Notes under the pieces: generated by a model
Databases searched by the model: none
The model's input: the letters and a program-made list of their open reading frames with translations, nothing else
Told to the model about the DNA's origin: nothing
NCBI RefSeq assembly: GCF_017916255.1
Contig: NZ_CP072827.1
Coordinates: forward strand, 1,488,001 to 1,552,000
Source: Streptomyces mobaraensis NBRC 13819 = DSM 40847
Lineage (GTDB): Bacteria > Actinomycetota > Actinomycetes > Streptomycetales > Streptomycetaceae
Direction of reading: 5' to 3'
Length of the DNA stretch: 64,000 bases
In this document: positions 1-9,603 of the stretch, one piece after another
How the letters are laid out: each line of letters starts with the position of its first letter
How positions within the stretch are numbered: the stretch's first letter is position 1
Made by a program: the position numbers and the translations under genes

Positions 1-1006
1 CCTCGGTGGCCGTGCCCGTCGGCGCGTGCCGGTCGACGACGACGAAGGCGCAGGCGAGCGCGGGCGCCAGGAACACACCGGCGACACCCGCCAGGACGGT
101 CATCGGGACGACACCGGGGACCGTCAGCAGCGGCAGGTAGCAGACGGCCAGCGCGGCGATGATCACCCGCAGCCGGCCCTCCGGCGCGCCGGCCCACTGC
201 CGGCCGCCGTAGACGACACCGCCGACCAGGGCGCCGGCGCTGAGCGCGGACAGCAGATAGCTGGAGATCATCTGGTCGCCGTGCGCGTCGGCGTAGGCGA
301 CGGAGGCCACGGCTATGGAACCCAGCGCCGAGCCGACGAAGAAGAAGGTGCCCAGGACGACCAGCAGCCCCCGGGAGCGCAGGGCGCCCAGCCAGTGCGC
401 CTCGCGCGGCTCGCTGCGCCACTTCCGCGAGGGCGGCGAGCTGACCACCGCGAGCGCGCCGAGCACGCCCAGGACGTTGATGACCAGCAGCGCGGCGGCC
501 TCGGACCACTCGCGGACGAACAGCATCACGATGAGCGGGCCGACCGCGTACATGACCTCCTGGGCCACGGCGTCCAGGGCGTAGGCCGCGTGGATGCGGT
601 CCTCGCGCTCCAGGACGGACGGCCACAGCGCCCGCAGGCCGCCCTCCAGCGGCGGGGTGAAGAAGCCGGCGACGATCATGGCCGCGTAGGCGACGGGCAG
701 CGGTTCCAGGCCGACGGCGGCGAAGAGGACCATGCCCAGCGCGGACAGCACGGCCGAGGGCAGCATCACGCGCGGCTGGCCGTACAGATCGACGGCCCGG
801 CCGAGCAGCGGCTGGCCGAACGCGTTGGCGACGCCGTAGGTGGCGGAGAGGGCGCCGGCGAGGGTGTAGCTGCCGCCCTCGGCGCGGGCGAAGAGGACGA
901 CCGCCAGCGCGGCGGTGGCGGTGGGCAGCCGGCCCACCAGGGTGCCCACCAGCAACCGTGCGGCGTACCGCGTCCTGAGCATCTCGCCGTAGCCCGCCGC
1001 CATCAT
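1..1006 (-). CDS. MFS transporter, C-terminus cut by window edge
   Basis: This is a membrane transporter of the major facilitator superfamily; the substrate is unknown. The reading frame starts at ATG 1006 (a second ATG lies at 1003) and stays open to the window edge, about 335 codons. The protein begins MAAGYGEMLRTRYAARLL and then alternates hydrophobic helices with short basic loops, including a cytoplasmic-loop motif GRAVDLYGQPR of the G-x-x-x-D-R/L type found between helices 2 and 3 of MFS proteins. It is divergent from the LacI-family gene at 1128, and a perfect inverted repeat lies between them, so it is probably a target of that repressor. The six central helices are recognisable; the C-terminal end is outside the window. 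Confidence 0.85.
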   Translation of the reverse strand, partial: MMAAGYGEMLRTRYAARLLVGTLVGRLPTATAALAVVLFARAEGGSYTLAGALSATYGVANAFGQPLLGRAVDLYGQPRVMLPSAVLSALGMVLFAAVGLEPLPVAYAAMIVAGFFTPPLEGGLRALWPSVLEREDRIHAAYALDAVAQEVMYAVGPLIVMLFVREWSEAAALLVINVLGVLGALAVVSSPPSRKWRSEPREAHWLGALRSRGLLVVLGTFFFVGSALGSIAVASVAYADAHGDQMISSYLLSALSAGALVGGVVYGGRQWAGAPEGRLRVIIAALAVCYLPLLTVPGVVPMTVLAGVAGVFLAPALACAFVVVDRHAPTGTATE

Positions 1007-1038
1007 CTGCCTCTCTCGACCGGCATCCGAGCCGGTTT

Positions 1039-1066
1039 TACGTATAACGTTGACGCGTTATACGTA
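1039..1066. promoter_or_regulatory. Perfect inverted-repeat operator between MFS gene and LacI regulator
   Basis: Two 11-bp arms, TACGTATAACG (1039-1049) and CGTTATACGTA (1056-1066), are exact reverse complements separated by 6 bp. They lie in the divergent intergenic region in an AT-rich patch that contrasts with the surrounding GC-rich DNA. The symmetry and position match a LacI/GalR-family operator, so this is the likely site for autoregulation and for control of the transporter. No binding evidence is available. Confidence 0.75.
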
Positions 1067-1127
1067 CCATGTCGGCAGCTCACGGGTCCAGCCGTGGGCG
1101 AGGCGGCGGAGAGGGGCGTCACCGGTG

Positions 1128-2216
1128 GTGACGGACGGCGAACAGAGGTCGGACGGAGTGCGCGGCGGGGGCCGCTGGCCGACGGTCCGCGGGACGCACG
1201 CGGCGCCCGCCCGGGCGACCAGCAGGGACGTGGCCCGCGCGGCCGGCGTCTCCCAGGCGACCGTCTCCCTCGTCATGGGCGACAAATGGCGCGGCCGGGT
1301 CTCCGAGGCCCGCGCCGAGGCGGTCCGCTCGGCCGCCCGCGAACTCGGCTACCGGCGCAACCTCGCCGCCCGCGACCTGCGGCTGGGCCGCACGCGGACC
1401 GTCCTGCTCGTCGTCCCCGCGCTCACCAACGAGTTCTTCGCCCGCGTCTACGCCGGGGCCGCCCGGGTGGCCGGGGAACAGGGCGTCGGCGTCCTCCTCT
1501 ACCCCTCCCCCGAGGGCATCGGCCCGGCCCGGGACCCCTTCGCCTCCGCCCGCGCCGCCCTCGACGGCGTGATCGCCTCCTCGATGGCGGTCGACTCCCT
1601 GGCCGCCCTGCGGGACGGCGGGCTGCCGGTGGTCATGCTCGACAGCGACCCCGACAGCGCGGAGGCCGCCGCCACCGTCAACCCGGACATCGCCGACGGC
1701 ATGCGGCAGGTCGCCGCACACCTGCTGGCCCTCGGCCACCGGCGCTTCGCCCACCTGTCCGCCGACGTCGACTCCTGGACCTTCCGGGTCCGGGCGCGCG
1801 CCCTGGCCGACGCGCTGCGCGGCGTCCCCGACGCGCGCGTGGTGCGCACGGAGCCGGCCGCTCTGCACGTCGACGCGGGGCGGGCGGCGGCCGAACGCGT
1901 CCTCTCCGGACCCGGCCCGCGGCCGACCGCCCTGGTCTGCGACGACGACATGCTGGCCGCGGGGGCGTGCAAGGCGGCTCGGCGGCTGGGCTTGCGGGTC
2001 CCGGACGACCTCTCCGTCACCGGGTTCGCCGACCTGTCCCTCGCGACGGCCGTCGACCCGGAGCTGACGACGGTCCGGCTGCCCGCGGAGGCCGTCGGGG
2101 AGGCGGGGATGCGGGCGCTCGCGGCCGTGCTCGACGGGAGGCCCGATGGCGCGGCGGAATTGCCGGTGTCCTTGGTCGCCCGCGACTCCAGCGGCCCGGC
2201 GGCGGGTGGCGCCTGA
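1128..2216 (+). CDS. LacI-family transcriptional regulator
   Basis: DNA-binding repressor with a sugar-binding-protein-like effector domain. The N-terminal helix-turn-helix reads ATSRDVARAAGVSQATVSLV, the LacI signature, followed by a hinge region ending near LAARDLRLGRT. The rest is a periplasmic-binding-protein fold (typical strands VLLVVPALTNEFFA, GVIASSM, PTALVCDDDMLAAGA, SVTGFADLSLA). GTG 1128 was chosen because GAGAGGGG lies about 10 nt upstream; GTG 1125 and GTG 1158 are alternatives, and the longer frame back to 1050 would run into the operator. The protein is about 362 aa. It faces the MFS transporter and probably regulates it. The effector cannot be inferred. Confidence 0.88.
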   Translation: MTDGEQRSDGVRGGGRWPTVRGTHAAPARATSRDVARAAGVSQATVSLVMGDKWRGRVSEARAEAVRSAARELGYRRNLAARDLRLGRTRTVLLVVPALTNEFFARVYAGAARVAGEQGVGVLLYPSPEGIGPARDPFASARAALDGVIASSMAVDSLAALRDGGLPVVMLDSDPDSAEAAATVNPDIADGMRQVAAHLLALGHRRFAHLSADVDSWTFRVRARALADALRGVPDARVVRTEPAALHVDAGRAAAERVLSGPGPRPTALVCDDDMLAAGACKAARRLGLRVPDDLSVTGFADLSLATAVDPELTTVRLPAEAVGEAGMRALAAVLDGRPDGAAELPVSLVARDSSGPAAGGA

Positions 2217-2223
2217 CGGCGGG

Positions 2224-2428
2224 GGTTGCCCCGATCCCGCCCTTTCACCGTTTCCTGCGGGGGCAAGCCCCCGCACCCCCGCAACCGCGCTCCGCGCGGT
2301 TGTCCTCAAGCGCCGGACAGGCTGAAATCAGCCCGTCCGGCGCTTGAGGACGAGCGGCGAAGCCGCGAAAAGGGGGGTCTGGGGGCGCAGCCCCCAGGAA
2401 ACGGCGAAAGGGCGGGACCGGGGCAACC
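2224..2428. repeat. Intergenic imperfect inverted-repeat element, copy A
   Basis: A roughly 205-bp element folds back on itself: the outer ends GGTTGCCCC and GGGGCAACC pair, and the centre is a near-perfect hairpin around GCGCCGGAC and GTCCGGCGC. Each arm carries smaller hairpins, such as GCGGGGGCAAGCCCCCGC and CTGGGGGCGCAGCCCCCAG. The same family recurs at 18464-18688 and as a half element at 41811-41912. It sits between the convergent lacI-like gene and prcA, so it may also serve as a bidirectional terminator. Confidence 0.85.
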
Positions 2429-2433
2429 TCCCC

Positions 2434-3186
2434 TCAGGACGCCCCCGCGTCCCCGCCCTCGTCCTCGGAGGACGCGGACGTCTCCGCCCCTTCCTCCATC
2501 AACCGCGTCAGCTGACTCCCAAGCAACCGCTTGAACTTCCGCTGCTGCGGCCGCGTCCGATCCAGCACCGCCACCTCGAGCTGCTCCGCCGTCAACGTGC
2601 GCTCCGAGCCGTTCGCGTCCCGGGTGAGCGACTCGACGGCGAGCTTGAGCGCCTCGGCGAGGGTCATCCCGTCCCGGTGCCGCTGCCCGAGATAGCTGCT
2701 GATCTGATCGGCGTTGCCGCCGACCGCGACCGAGCCGTGCTCGTCGACGATCGAGCCGTCGTGCGGCAGCCGGTAGATCTGGTCGTCCTCCGGGCCGGCC
2801 CCGACCTCGGCGACGATCAGCTCGACCTCGTACGGCTTCTCGCCCGCGCTGGAGAAGATGGTGCCGAGGGTCTGGGCGTAGACGTTGGCGAGGCCCCGGG
2901 CAGTGACGTCCTCGCGGTCGTAGGTGTAGCCCCGCAGGTCGGCGTAGCGGACGCCGCCGATGCGCAGGGTCTCGAACTCGTTGTACTTCCCGACGGCCGC
3001 GAACGCGATGCGGTCGTAGATCTCGCTGACCTTGTGCAGCGCGCGGGACGGGTTCTCGGCAACGAAGATCACGCCATCGTTGTACTGGAGGACCACGACG
3101 CTGCGGCCGCGCGCGATGCCCTTGCGGGCGTACTCGGCGCGGTCGGCCATGGCCTGCTGGGGAGAGACGTAGAACGGCGTCGACAC
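2434..3186 (-). CDS. prcA: 20S proteasome alpha subunit
   Basis: Forms the two outer heptameric rings of the 20S core particle, which gate entry to the proteolytic chamber and dock the ARC/Mpa ATPase. The 250-aa protein starts [20 protein letters not shown], with the gate-forming N-terminus and the alpha-type H0 helix. [20 protein letters not shown] and the alpha/beta-hydrolase-like Ntn core follow. It lacks the propeptide and N-terminal threonine of the beta subunit, as expected. The C-terminus is a Ser/Asp/Glu-rich tail. It lies 62 bp downstream of prcB in the same direction and is the last gene of the pup-endonuclease-prcB-prcA run. Confidence 0.97.
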   Translation of the reverse strand: MSTPFYVSPQQAMADRAEYARKGIARGRSVVVLQYNDGVIFVAENPSRALHKVSEIYDRIAFAAVGKYNEFETLRIGGVRYADLRGYTYDREDVTARGLANVYAQTLGTIFSSAGEKPYEVELIVAEVGAGPEDDQIYRLPHDGSIVDEHGSVAVGGNADQISSYLGQRHRDGMTLAEALKLAVESLTRDANGSERTLTAEQLEVAVLDRTRPQQRKFKRLLGSQLTRLMEEGAETSASSEDEGGDAGAS

Positions 3187-3248
3187 CGGTTATCCGTCCC
3201 TTTCTGGTCTGTGGGGAGTGCGTACGGAGGACTCGGACCCGGCGGGCC

Positions 3249-4094
3249 TCAGAGCAGCGCGGCCCGGGGCCCGTCGGGCTCCTGGAGCCGCCGCTCGTGG
3301 ATGGCCCGGACGGTCTCGGCCAGGTCGGCGTCGGTGAGCCTCCGGTACCCCTCGTCGGAGATGACGGTGACGATCGGGTAGATGCGGCGGGCGAGGTCGG
3401 GACCGCCGGTCGCCGAGTCGTCGTCGGCCGCGTCGTACAGGGCCTGTACCACCAGTGTGGCGGCCTGTTCGGCGGAGAGGTCGTCCCGGTACAGCTTCTT
3501 CAGCGAGCCCCGGGCGAAGAGCGAGCCGGAGCCGGTGGCCGCGTAGCCGTACTCCTCGGAGCGCCCGCCGGTCACGTCGTAGGAGAAGATCCGGCCCTTG
3601 CCGCGGTCCACGTCCCAGCCGGCGAACAGCGGCACCACGGCGAGGCCCTGCATGGCCATGCCGAGGTTGCTGCGGATCATGGTGGAGAGCCGGTTGGCCT
3701 TGCCCTCCAGGGAGAGCTGGGTGCCCTCGACCTTCTCGAAGTGCTCCAGCTCCAGCTGGAAGAGCTTGACCATCTCCACGGCGAGGCCGGCCGTGCCCGC
3801 GATGCCGACGGCCGAGTACTCGTCCGCCGGGAAGACCTTCTCGATGTCGCGCTGCGCGATGACGTTGCCCATGGTGGCCCGGCGGTCGCCGGCCAGCACC
3901 ACCCCGCCGGGGAAGGTCGCCGCGACGATGGTCGTGCCGTGCGGCGCCTCGACGGCGCCCATCACGGGCGGCAGCTGCCGGTTGCCGGGCAGCAGCTCGG
4001 GGGCGTGGTTCCCGAGGAAGTCCACGAACGAGGACGAGCCGGGAGTCAGGAAGGCAGCTGGTAGACGCCCAGTGCTACGAGGGTTGGCTTCCAC
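3249..4094 (-). CDS. prcB: 20S proteasome beta subunit (catalytic)
   Basis: Catalytic N-terminal nucleophile hydrolase subunit of the 20S proteasome. GTG 4094 is chosen because GGAAGG lies just upstream and the product then begins [20 protein letters not shown], the known Streptomyces PrcB propeptide. The protein is 281 aa. Autocleavage is expected between Gly53 and Thr54 in [10 protein letters not shown], making Thr54 the nucleophile. Conserved GDRRATMGN and [14 protein letters not shown] segments follow. Its 5' end overlaps the preceding endonuclease-like gene by 49 nt in another frame, which suggests translational coupling. Confidence 0.97.
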   Translation of the reverse strand: MEANPRSTGRLPAAFLTPGSSSFVDFLGNHAPELLPGNRQLPPVMGAVEAPHGTTIVAATFPGGVVLAGDRRATMGNVIAQRDIEKVFPADEYSAVGIAGTAGLAVEMVKLFQLELEHFEKVEGTQLSLEGKANRLSTMIRSNLGMAMQGLAVVPLFAGWDVDRGKGRIFSYDVTGGRSEEYGYAATGSGSLFARGSLKKLYRDDLSAEQAATLVVQALYDAADDDSATGGPDLARRIYPIVTVISDEGYRRLTDADLAETVRAIHERRLQEPDGPRAALL

Positions 4095-4402
4095 ACGTTT
4101 CCTTCCACGTATTCGGCGGCACGCCTGTCGGCGTCCGGCCGATCCTTGAACTGTCCTGGGGCGGCGTGGCGGCCGAAGCACAGCGCTCCGCGCACGGCGC
4201 CCGTTTTGTGATCATGATCCACGTGCTCCGCCGGAGCGGCAAGGCCGTTCGAACAGAGGGCTTGCCGGCCCTCCGGCGATCCGTCGCCCGCGGCGGCCGC
4301 CCGCGGTCCGTTTTCCCCGCACCGCGAGCGGCACTTCGCTACAGGCTTGGCGAAGATCCGACTCCCCGCGGGATTCGACCTACGATCCGTAGGCCAAATC
4401 AC
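4046..4402 (-). CDS. Endonuclease-VII-like HNH protein embedded in the proteasome operon
   Basis: A 118-aa protein whose second half resembles the recombination endonuclease VII family: H60-V-D-H63-D-H65 in [20 protein letters not shown], then a [13 protein letters not shown] segment. Cys24, Cys28, Cys50 and Cys75 could be zinc ligands, but the last zinc cysteine expected after CFG is replaced by Arg78, so activity is uncertain. The GTG start at 4402 overlaps the pup stop (GTGA), and its end overlaps prcB by 49 nt, so it is embedded in the operon. I recall a similar gene between pup and prcB in other streptomycetes. Its role in proteolysis is not known to me. Confidence 0.8.
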   Translation of the reverse strand: MIWPTDRRSNPAGSRIFAKPVAKCRSRCGENGPRAAAAGDGSPEGRQALCSNGLAAPAEHVDHDHKTGAVRGALCFGRHAAPGQFKDRPDADRRAAEYVEGNVWKPTLVALGVYQLPS

Positions 4403-4617
4403 TGACCACCCTTCTGAACGAAGCTTCGAACGAAATCCTCGGCGTTCTCTTCCAGGACGTCATCGATCTCGTCCAGGACGGAGTCCACATCGTCCGACAG
4501 CTTCTCGTGCCGCTCCTTGAGGTCCTCGGACGCCTGCGCCTCCTGCGCCTGCTCCTCGGTCTCCTCGGTGGAACGCGTCGCCTTCTGCTGTCCGCCGCCG
4601 GTGTCCTTGGTCGCCAT
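4399..4617 (-). CDS. pup: Prokaryotic ubiquitin-like protein Pup
   Basis: Small disordered tag that is ligated by its C-terminal residue to lysines of target proteins, marking them for the proteasome. The 72-aa product starts MATKDTGGGQQKATRSTEE (ATG 4617), has an acidic coiled-coil-forming centre (SDDVDSVLDEIDDVLEENAE) that binds the ATPase, and ends [11 protein letters not shown]. The final Gln must be deamidated to Glu by Dop before ligation, so this is a GGQ-type Pup. A longer in-frame start at 4656 exists, but the family start is at 4617. Its stop overlaps the next gene's GTG. Confidence 0.97.
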   Translation of the reverse strand: MATKDTGGGQQKATRSTEETEEQAQEAQASEDLKERHEKLSDDVDSVLDEIDDVLEENAEDFVRSFVQKGGQ

Positions 4618-4765
4618 ACCCCTCACCCCGCTCGGTTTCGACGTACACGTACTCAAGTCCTACAGATCAGACCCTACAAGCACGGTCCGACATCGGCCCC
4701 GTACTCCCGGGAACGTCCGGGAACCACCGTGATGATTCCCGTTCCGCCTCCTCCCCAGACCCCGC

Positions 4766-6277
4766 TCAGCCCCCCGACAGCACCCGCACCAGCTCCTCCG
4801 CCGTGCGGCAGCGGTCCAGCAGCTCCTTGACGTGGTTGCGGGTGCCGCGCAGCGGCTCCAGGGTGGGGACCCGCTGGAGCGAGTCCCGCCCGGGAAGGTC
4901 GAAGATCACCGAGTCCCAGGAGGCGGCGGCCACGTCGTCCGCGTACTGGTCGAGGCAGCGGCCCCGGAAGTACGCCCGGGTGTCCTCCGGCGGCGCCGTA
5001 CGGGCCCGCTCGACCTCGGTCTCGTCCAGCAGCCGCTTGATCCTGCCGCGCGCCGCCAGCCGGTTGTACAGCCCCTTGTCGGGCCGGACGTCCGCGTACT
5101 GCAGGTCCACCAGGTGCAGCCGGGCCGCGTCCCAGTCCAGGCCGTCCCGGCGGCGGTAGCCCTCCAGCAGCTCCCGCTTGGCCACCCAGTCCAGCTCGCC
5201 GGCGAGGCTCATGGGGTCGCCCTCCAGCCGGCCCAGCACGTCCTCCCAGCGGGCCAGGACGTCCTTGGTCTGCTCGTCCGCGTCCGACCCGTACCGGTCC
5301 TCGACGTGTTTCCTGGCCAGCTCGCAGTACTCCATCTGGAGCTGGACGGCGGTCAGCGTCCGGCCGCTGCGCAGGGTGATCAGGCGGCGCAGCGAGGGGT
5401 CGTGGCTGACCCGGTGCAGGGTGCGGACGGGCTGGTCGACGGCGAAGTCGCCGGAGATGAAGCCGTCCTCGATCATGGACAGCACCAGCGAGGTGGTGCC
5501 CAGCTTGAGGTAGGTGGAGATCTCCGAGAGGTTGGCGTCGCCGATGATCACGTGCAGCCGGCGGTACTTCTCGGCGTCGGCGTGGGGCTCGTCGCGGGTG
5601 TTGATGATGGGCCGTTTGAGGGTGGTCTCCAGCCCGACCTCGACCTCGAAGTAGTCCGCGCGCTGGCTGATCTGGAAGCCGTGCTCGCGGCCGTCCTGGC
5701 CGATGCCGACCCGGCCGGCGCCGGTGACGACCTGGCGGGAGACGAAGAAGGGGGTCAGGTGGCGCACGATGTCCGAGAAGGGGGTCTCCCGCTTCATCAG
5801 GTAGTTCTCGTGGGTGCCGTAGGACGCGCCCTTGTTGTCCGTGTTGTTCTTGTAGAGGTGGATCGGCTGCGCCCCGGGCAGCCGGCCCGCCCGCTCGGCG
5901 GCCTCCGCCATGATCCGTTCGCCGGCCTTGTCCCAGAGGACCGCGTCCCGCGGGTTGGTGATCTCCGGGGAGCTGTACTCGGGGTGGGCGTGGTCCACGT
6001 ACAGCCGGGCGCCGTTGGTGAGGATGACGTTGGCGAGGCCGATGTCCTCGTCGGTGAGCTGGCTGGCGTCGGCGGCCTCCCGGGCGAGGTCGAAGCCCCG
6101 GGCGTCCCGCAGCGGATTCTCCTCCTCGAAGTCCCAGCGGGCACGGCGTGCCCGGTGCATCGCCGCCGCGTACGCGTTGACGACCTGGGACGAGGTGAGC
6201 ATGGCATTGGCGTTCGGGTGACCGGGGACGGAGATCCCGTACTCCGTCTCGATGCCCATTACTCGCCGTACGGTCAT
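4766..6277 (-). CDS. dop: Pup deamidase/depupylase
   Basis: Deamidates the C-terminal Gln of Pup and removes Pup from conjugates; it belongs to the carboxylate-amine ligase family related to glutamine synthetase and to PafA. The 503-aa protein starts [19 protein letters not shown], with the nucleotide/metal-binding Glu10. Asp95 in [13 protein letters not shown] corresponds to the catalytic aspartate. The stretch after residue 40 ([20 protein letters not shown]) is the Dop-loop that distinguishes Dop from PafA. It lies between arc and pup on the same strand. The ligase PafA is not in the window; from memory of Streptomyces synteny it would lie beyond the left edge. Confidence 0.96.
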   Translation of the reverse strand: MTVRRVMGIETEYGISVPGHPNANAMLTSSQVVNAYAAAMHRARRARWDFEEENPLRDARGFDLAREAADASQLTDEDIGLANVILTNGARLYVDHAHPEYSSPEITNPRDAVLWDKAGERIMAEAAERAGRLPGAQPIHLYKNNTDNKGASYGTHENYLMKRETPFSDIVRHLTPFFVSRQVVTGAGRVGIGQDGREHGFQISQRADYFEVEVGLETTLKRPIINTRDEPHADAEKYRRLHVIIGDANLSEISTYLKLGTTSLVLSMIEDGFISGDFAVDQPVRTLHRVSHDPSLRRLITLRSGRTLTAVQLQMEYCELARKHVEDRYGSDADEQTKDVLARWEDVLGRLEGDPMSLAGELDWVAKRELLEGYRRRDGLDWDAARLHLVDLQYADVRPDKGLYNRLAARGRIKRLLDETEVERARTAPPEDTRAYFRGRCLDQYADDVAAASWDSVIFDLPGRDSLQRVPTLEPLRGTRNHVKELLDRCRTAEELVRVLSGG

Positions 6278-6610
6278 GCGGCCCTCCTTGCCCGGCGGCG
6301 CCCCCTGGTGGGGTCGCCGCTCAAGTACCGCTGCGCATCCGGTCCGTGTGCGTCCCCCACGCGCGTCGCGGTGGTACCGCAGAGCCTAGAACGGCTTTGC
6401 GGCCCTGGGGAGATCATTCCAGTCATTGCCCGGGTTCGTGCCGTACCGGACCCGTCCCTCGTGCCGTACCGGACCCGTCGCGCCCGCGGGCGTCGTCCCC
6501 CGGGGTCCGTGAACGCGTCCGGCCGCGGACGGACCGTTCCGGCCCGGTCCCGCGCCGTGGGGGCGGGAGCCGGGGATCCGGGGACGGTCGGCCGCGGCCG
6601 GACGGCGGTG
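6278..6610. other. Gene-free spacer between arc and dop
   Basis: This 333-bp GC-rich spacer has no ORF with convincing family similarity or ribosome-binding site. It presumably holds the dop promoter and the end of the arc transcript. I see no clear hairpin terminator or operator. Confidence 0.5.
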
Positions 6611-8377
6611 TTACAGGTACTGACCGGTGTTGGCCACCGTGTCGATGGAGCGGCCGGTGTCCGCGCCCTGCTTGCCGGTGACGAGGGTGCGGATGAAGAC
6701 GATCCGCTCGCCCTTCTTGCCGGAGATGCGGGCCCAGTCGTCCGGGTTGGTGGTGTTGGGCAGGTCCTCGTTCTCCTTGAACTCGTCGACGCAGGCGGCG
6801 AGCAGGTGGGAGACGCGGAGGCCCTTCTGGTTGTGGTCGAGGAACGCCTTGATCGCCATCTTCTTGGCGCGGTCCACGATGTTCTGGATCATCGCTCCGG
6901 AGTTGAAGTCCTTGAAGTAGAGGACTTCCTTGTCACCGTTGGCGTAGGTGACCTCCAGGAAGCGGTTCTCCTCGGATTCGGCGTACATCTGCTCCACGAC
7001 CGACTGGATCATGCCGTCGACCGTCGCCCGGGGGTCCCCGCCGTGCTCGGCGAGGTCGTCCGCGTGCAGCGGCAGCGACTCGGTCAGGTACTTGGAGAAG
7101 ATGTCCTTGGCCGCCTCGGCGTCCGGCCGCTCGATCTTGATCTTCACATCGAGCCGGCCGGGGCGGAGGATCGCCGGGTCGATCATGTCCTCGCGGTTGG
7201 AGGCGCCGATGACGATGACGTTCTCCAGGCCCTCCACGCCGTCGATCTCGGAGAGCAGCTGCGGGACGATGGTGTTCTCCACGTCCGAGCTGACGCCGGA
7301 GCCGCGGGTGCGGAACAGCGAGTCCATCTCGTCGAAGAAGACGATCACGGGCGTGCCCTCGCTGGCCTTCTCGCGGGCGCGCTGGAAGATCAGGCGGATG
7401 TGCCGCTCGGTCTCGCCGACGTACTTGTTGAGCAGCTCGGGGCCCTTGATGTTGAGGAAGAAGCTCTTCCCCGCGGGCTTCCCGGTGACCTCCGCGACCT
7501 TCTTGGCAAGGGAGTTGGCCACCGCCTTGGCGATGAGCGTCTTGCCGCAGCCGGGCGGGCCGTACAGCAGGACGCCCTTGGGGGGCCGGAGTTCGTGCTC
7601 CTTGAAGAGGTCGGGGTAGAGATAGGGGAGCTCGACCGCGTCGCGGATGAGCTCGATCTGGTTCCCCAGGCCGCCGATCTTCGTGTAGTCGATGTCGGGG
7701 ACCTCTTCGAGGACGAGCTCCTCGACCTCGCTCTTCGGGATGACCTCGTAGACGTAGCCGGAACGGGACTCGAGCAACAGGGCGTCGCCGGGGCGGATGG
7801 TGACGTCCAGCAGCGGCTCGGCGAGCCTCACCACCCGCTCCTCGTCGGTGTGCCCGATGACCAGGGCCCGTTCGCCGTCCTCCAGGATCTCCTTGAGGGT
7901 GACGATGTCCCCGGCCCGCTCGAACGCCATGGCCTCGACCACGTTGAGGGCCTCGTTGAGCATGACCTCCTGGCCGGGCCGGAGCTCCTCGGGGTCGACG
8001 CCCGGGCTGACGTTGACCCGGAGCTTGCGGCCGCCGGTGAAGATGTCCACCGTGCCGTCGTCGTTGGCCTGCAGGAAGACGCCGAAGCCGGCCGGCGGCT
8101 GGGCGAGCCGGTCGACCTCCTCCTTGAGGGCCACGATCTGGTCGCGGGCCTCGCGGAGGGTGTTGGCGAGCCGCTCGTTCTGGGCGGACACCCCGGCCAG
8201 GTTGGTCTGGAGCTCGACGATCCGCTCTTCGAGAATCCTCGTGTGACGCGGAGAGTCGGCGAGCTTGCGGCGCAGGACGGCGATCTCCTGCTCAAGGTAG
8301 GCAACCTGGCCGGCGGGGTCGTCTGAGCCCCGTCCCGGCCGGATGCCGCGGTTCATGTCGTCGTCGTGGGCTGCCAC
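6611..8377 (-). CDS. arc: Proteasome-associated AAA+ ATPase (ARC/Mpa)
   Basis: Hexameric unfoldase that binds pupylated substrates and feeds them into the 20S core. The 588-aa protein has an N-terminal coiled coil (about residues 25-95) that captures Pup, then tandem OB folds (about 96-235), then the AAA+ domain with Walker A GPPGCGKT (273-280) and Walker B FFDEMDS (Asp349, Glu350). It ends with TGQYL, whose penultimate tyrosine is the proteasome-docking signature. GTG 8377 is preferred because GGAGGAGGTGAGG lies just upstream; an in-frame TTG at 8395 lies inside that ribosome-binding site. It is divergent from a ferredoxin gene. Confidence 0.96.
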   Translation of the reverse strand: MAAHDDDMNRGIRPGRGSDDPAGQVAYLEQEIAVLRRKLADSPRHTRILEERIVELQTNLAGVSAQNERLANTLREARDQIVALKEEVDRLAQPPAGFGVFLQANDDGTVDIFTGGRKLRVNVSPGVDPEELRPGQEVMLNEALNVVEAMAFERAGDIVTLKEILEDGERALVIGHTDEERVVRLAEPLLDVTIRPGDALLLESRSGYVYEVIPKSEVEELVLEEVPDIDYTKIGGLGNQIELIRDAVELPYLYPDLFKEHELRPPKGVLLYGPPGCGKTLIAKAVANSLAKKVAEVTGKPAGKSFFLNIKGPELLNKYVGETERHIRLIFQRAREKASEGTPVIVFFDEMDSLFRTRGSGVSSDVENTIVPQLLSEIDGVEGLENVIVIGASNREDMIDPAILRPGRLDVKIKIERPDAEAAKDIFSKYLTESLPLHADDLAEHGGDPRATVDGMIQSVVEQMYAESEENRFLEVTYANGDKEVLYFKDFNSGAMIQNIVDRAKKMAIKAFLDHNQKGLRVSHLLAACVDEFKENEDLPNTTNPDDWARISGKKGERIVFIRTLVTGKQGADTGRSIDTVANTGQYL

Positions 8378-8619
8378 GGTCCTCACCTCCTCCAAGGGGA
8401 GCTGGACGCTTCCAGACCCTACCTGGGCCGGTGCAGGTTGAAACCCCTAGATCACAAACCCGGTCGGAGTGTGTCCGATCTTCACCCTTGCGCACGTCCT
8501 CACGACTGGGGAATACCCACCCATCAACATCGGAAAGCGAGCGGTTGTATCGTCGAGTCGGTCAACACCCGTCAGTGCTGGCTCCAATTGATTCACGTAA
8601 GCAGGAAACGGCAGGCGAG

Positions 8620-8955
8620 ATGACCGTCCGGAACGAAGACCGCGCGACCGTCACCGAGGACCCGGCGGCCGAGGGCCCCGACGGCGCCCTCGAGGTCTGG
8701 ATCGACCAGGAGCTGTGTACGGGGGACGGCATCTGCGTGCAGTACGCCCCCGAGGTCTTCGAGCTCGACATCGACGGACTGGCGTATGTGAAGAGCGCCG
8801 ACGACGAGCTGCTCCAGGAGCCCGGCGCCACCACGCCCGTTCCGCTGCCGCTGCTGGCCGACGTCCGCGACTCGGCCAAGGAGTGCCCGGGCGACTGCAT
8901 CCATGTGCGGCGCGTCTCGGACAAGGTCGAGGTGTACGGCCCGGACGCCGAGTGA
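8620..8955 (+). CDS. [3Fe-4S]-type ferredoxin
   Basis: Small electron carrier of 111 aa, usually a partner of cytochromes P450 or other oxidoreductases. The cluster ligands are visible: Cys33 and Cys39 in CTGDGIC (the middle Cys of a 4Fe motif is replaced by a non-Cys residue, typical of 3Fe-4S) and Cys89 in ECPGDCI. A further Cys93 follows. The N-terminal 25 residues and an insertion after residue 60 make it longer than the usual 65-residue form. ATG 8620 follows GCAGGCGAG. It is divergent from arc and ends 4 bp from the convergent secreted-protein gene. No P450 is adjacent, so its partner is unknown. Confidence 0.9.
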   Translation: MTVRNEDRATVTEDPAAEGPDGALEVWIDQELCTGDGICVQYAPEVFELDIDGLAYVKSADDELLQEPGATTPVPLPLLADVRDSAKECPGDCIHVRRVSDKVEVYGPDAE

Positions 8956-8959
8956 CGGA

Positions 8960-9517
8960 TCAGGCGCGGCCCGTGACGGGTCGTGCCGTCGGCTCGAACT
9001 GGCCGTCGCGCCACCGCCATTCGACCGGCCGGCGCAGGTCGGGGCAGCAGCGCGGCACGTTCCGCGCGGAGTAGCCGAGCAGAGTGGCCGAAATCGTGTC
9101 CCCCGTCACCCTGAACCGGCCGACGTTCATCCGCCGGGCGGGGTCGACGAGGGTGGCGACCACCCGCGGCGGTGCGCCCGCTCCCTTGCCCGCCGCCAGG
9201 ACGTAGACGCCGTCGGGCGGGGTGCCCCCGCCGGCGCGGCAGTGGACCACGGCCACCGTCCCGGGCCGCCCGTCCCCGTCCGGGTCCACGACGGCCTTGT
9301 CCCGCACCTCGACGCCCACCGGGCCGCAGTCGAGCGGGTAGCGGGCGGCAGTCGGATCGGGTGCGGCGGCGGCCGGCGTGCGGGGCGCGTCCCCGGCGGT
9401 GGCGTCGGCCGGCCCGAGGAGTGCCGCGCCGGTCAGCACCACGGCCAGGCCAAGAGCGGTCAGCAGCCAGTGGACGGGCCTCGGGTGGGTGTGCGGAAGT
9501 CCGGCGGGGGGCTGCAC
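8960..9517 (-). CDS. Secreted protein of unknown function
   Basis: A 185-aa protein starting at GTG 9517, with AAGGAG 8 nt upstream. A short basic start leads into a hydrophobic segment (VHWLLTALGLAVVLTGAALL) and then an Ala-rich stretch, consistent with a signal peptide or membrane anchor. The mature part contains DPDGDGRPGTVAVVHCRAGG, resembling a calcium-binding or FG-GAP-like strand, and several cysteines including a CC pair near the end. I do not recognise a catalytic motif. It is convergent with the ferredoxin, with only 4 bp between stops. Confidence 0.75.
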   Translation of the reverse strand: MQPPAGLPHTHPRPVHWLLTALGLAVVLTGAALLGPADATAGDAPRTPAAAAPDPTAARYPLDCGPVGVEVRDKAVVDPDGDGRPGTVAVVHCRAGGGTPPDGVYVLAAGKGAGAPPRVVATLVDPARRMNVGRFRVTGDTISATLLGYSARNVPRCCPDLRRPVEWRWRDGQFEPTARPVTGRA

Positions 9518-9603
9518 GCGCGCCGCTCCTTCGAAGAGACTGTGACGAGAGCCGCATCGTCGCACACCGGTCCGGCGAACGGAACGGCGCCCCGGCCCCA
9601 ACG

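Noticed and set aside
4832..8326. A 1164-codon open frame on the plus strand opposite dop and arc
   Set aside because: It is antisense to two clear genes and its Arg/Gly/Val-rich translation matches no family; it is a product of high GC codon bias.
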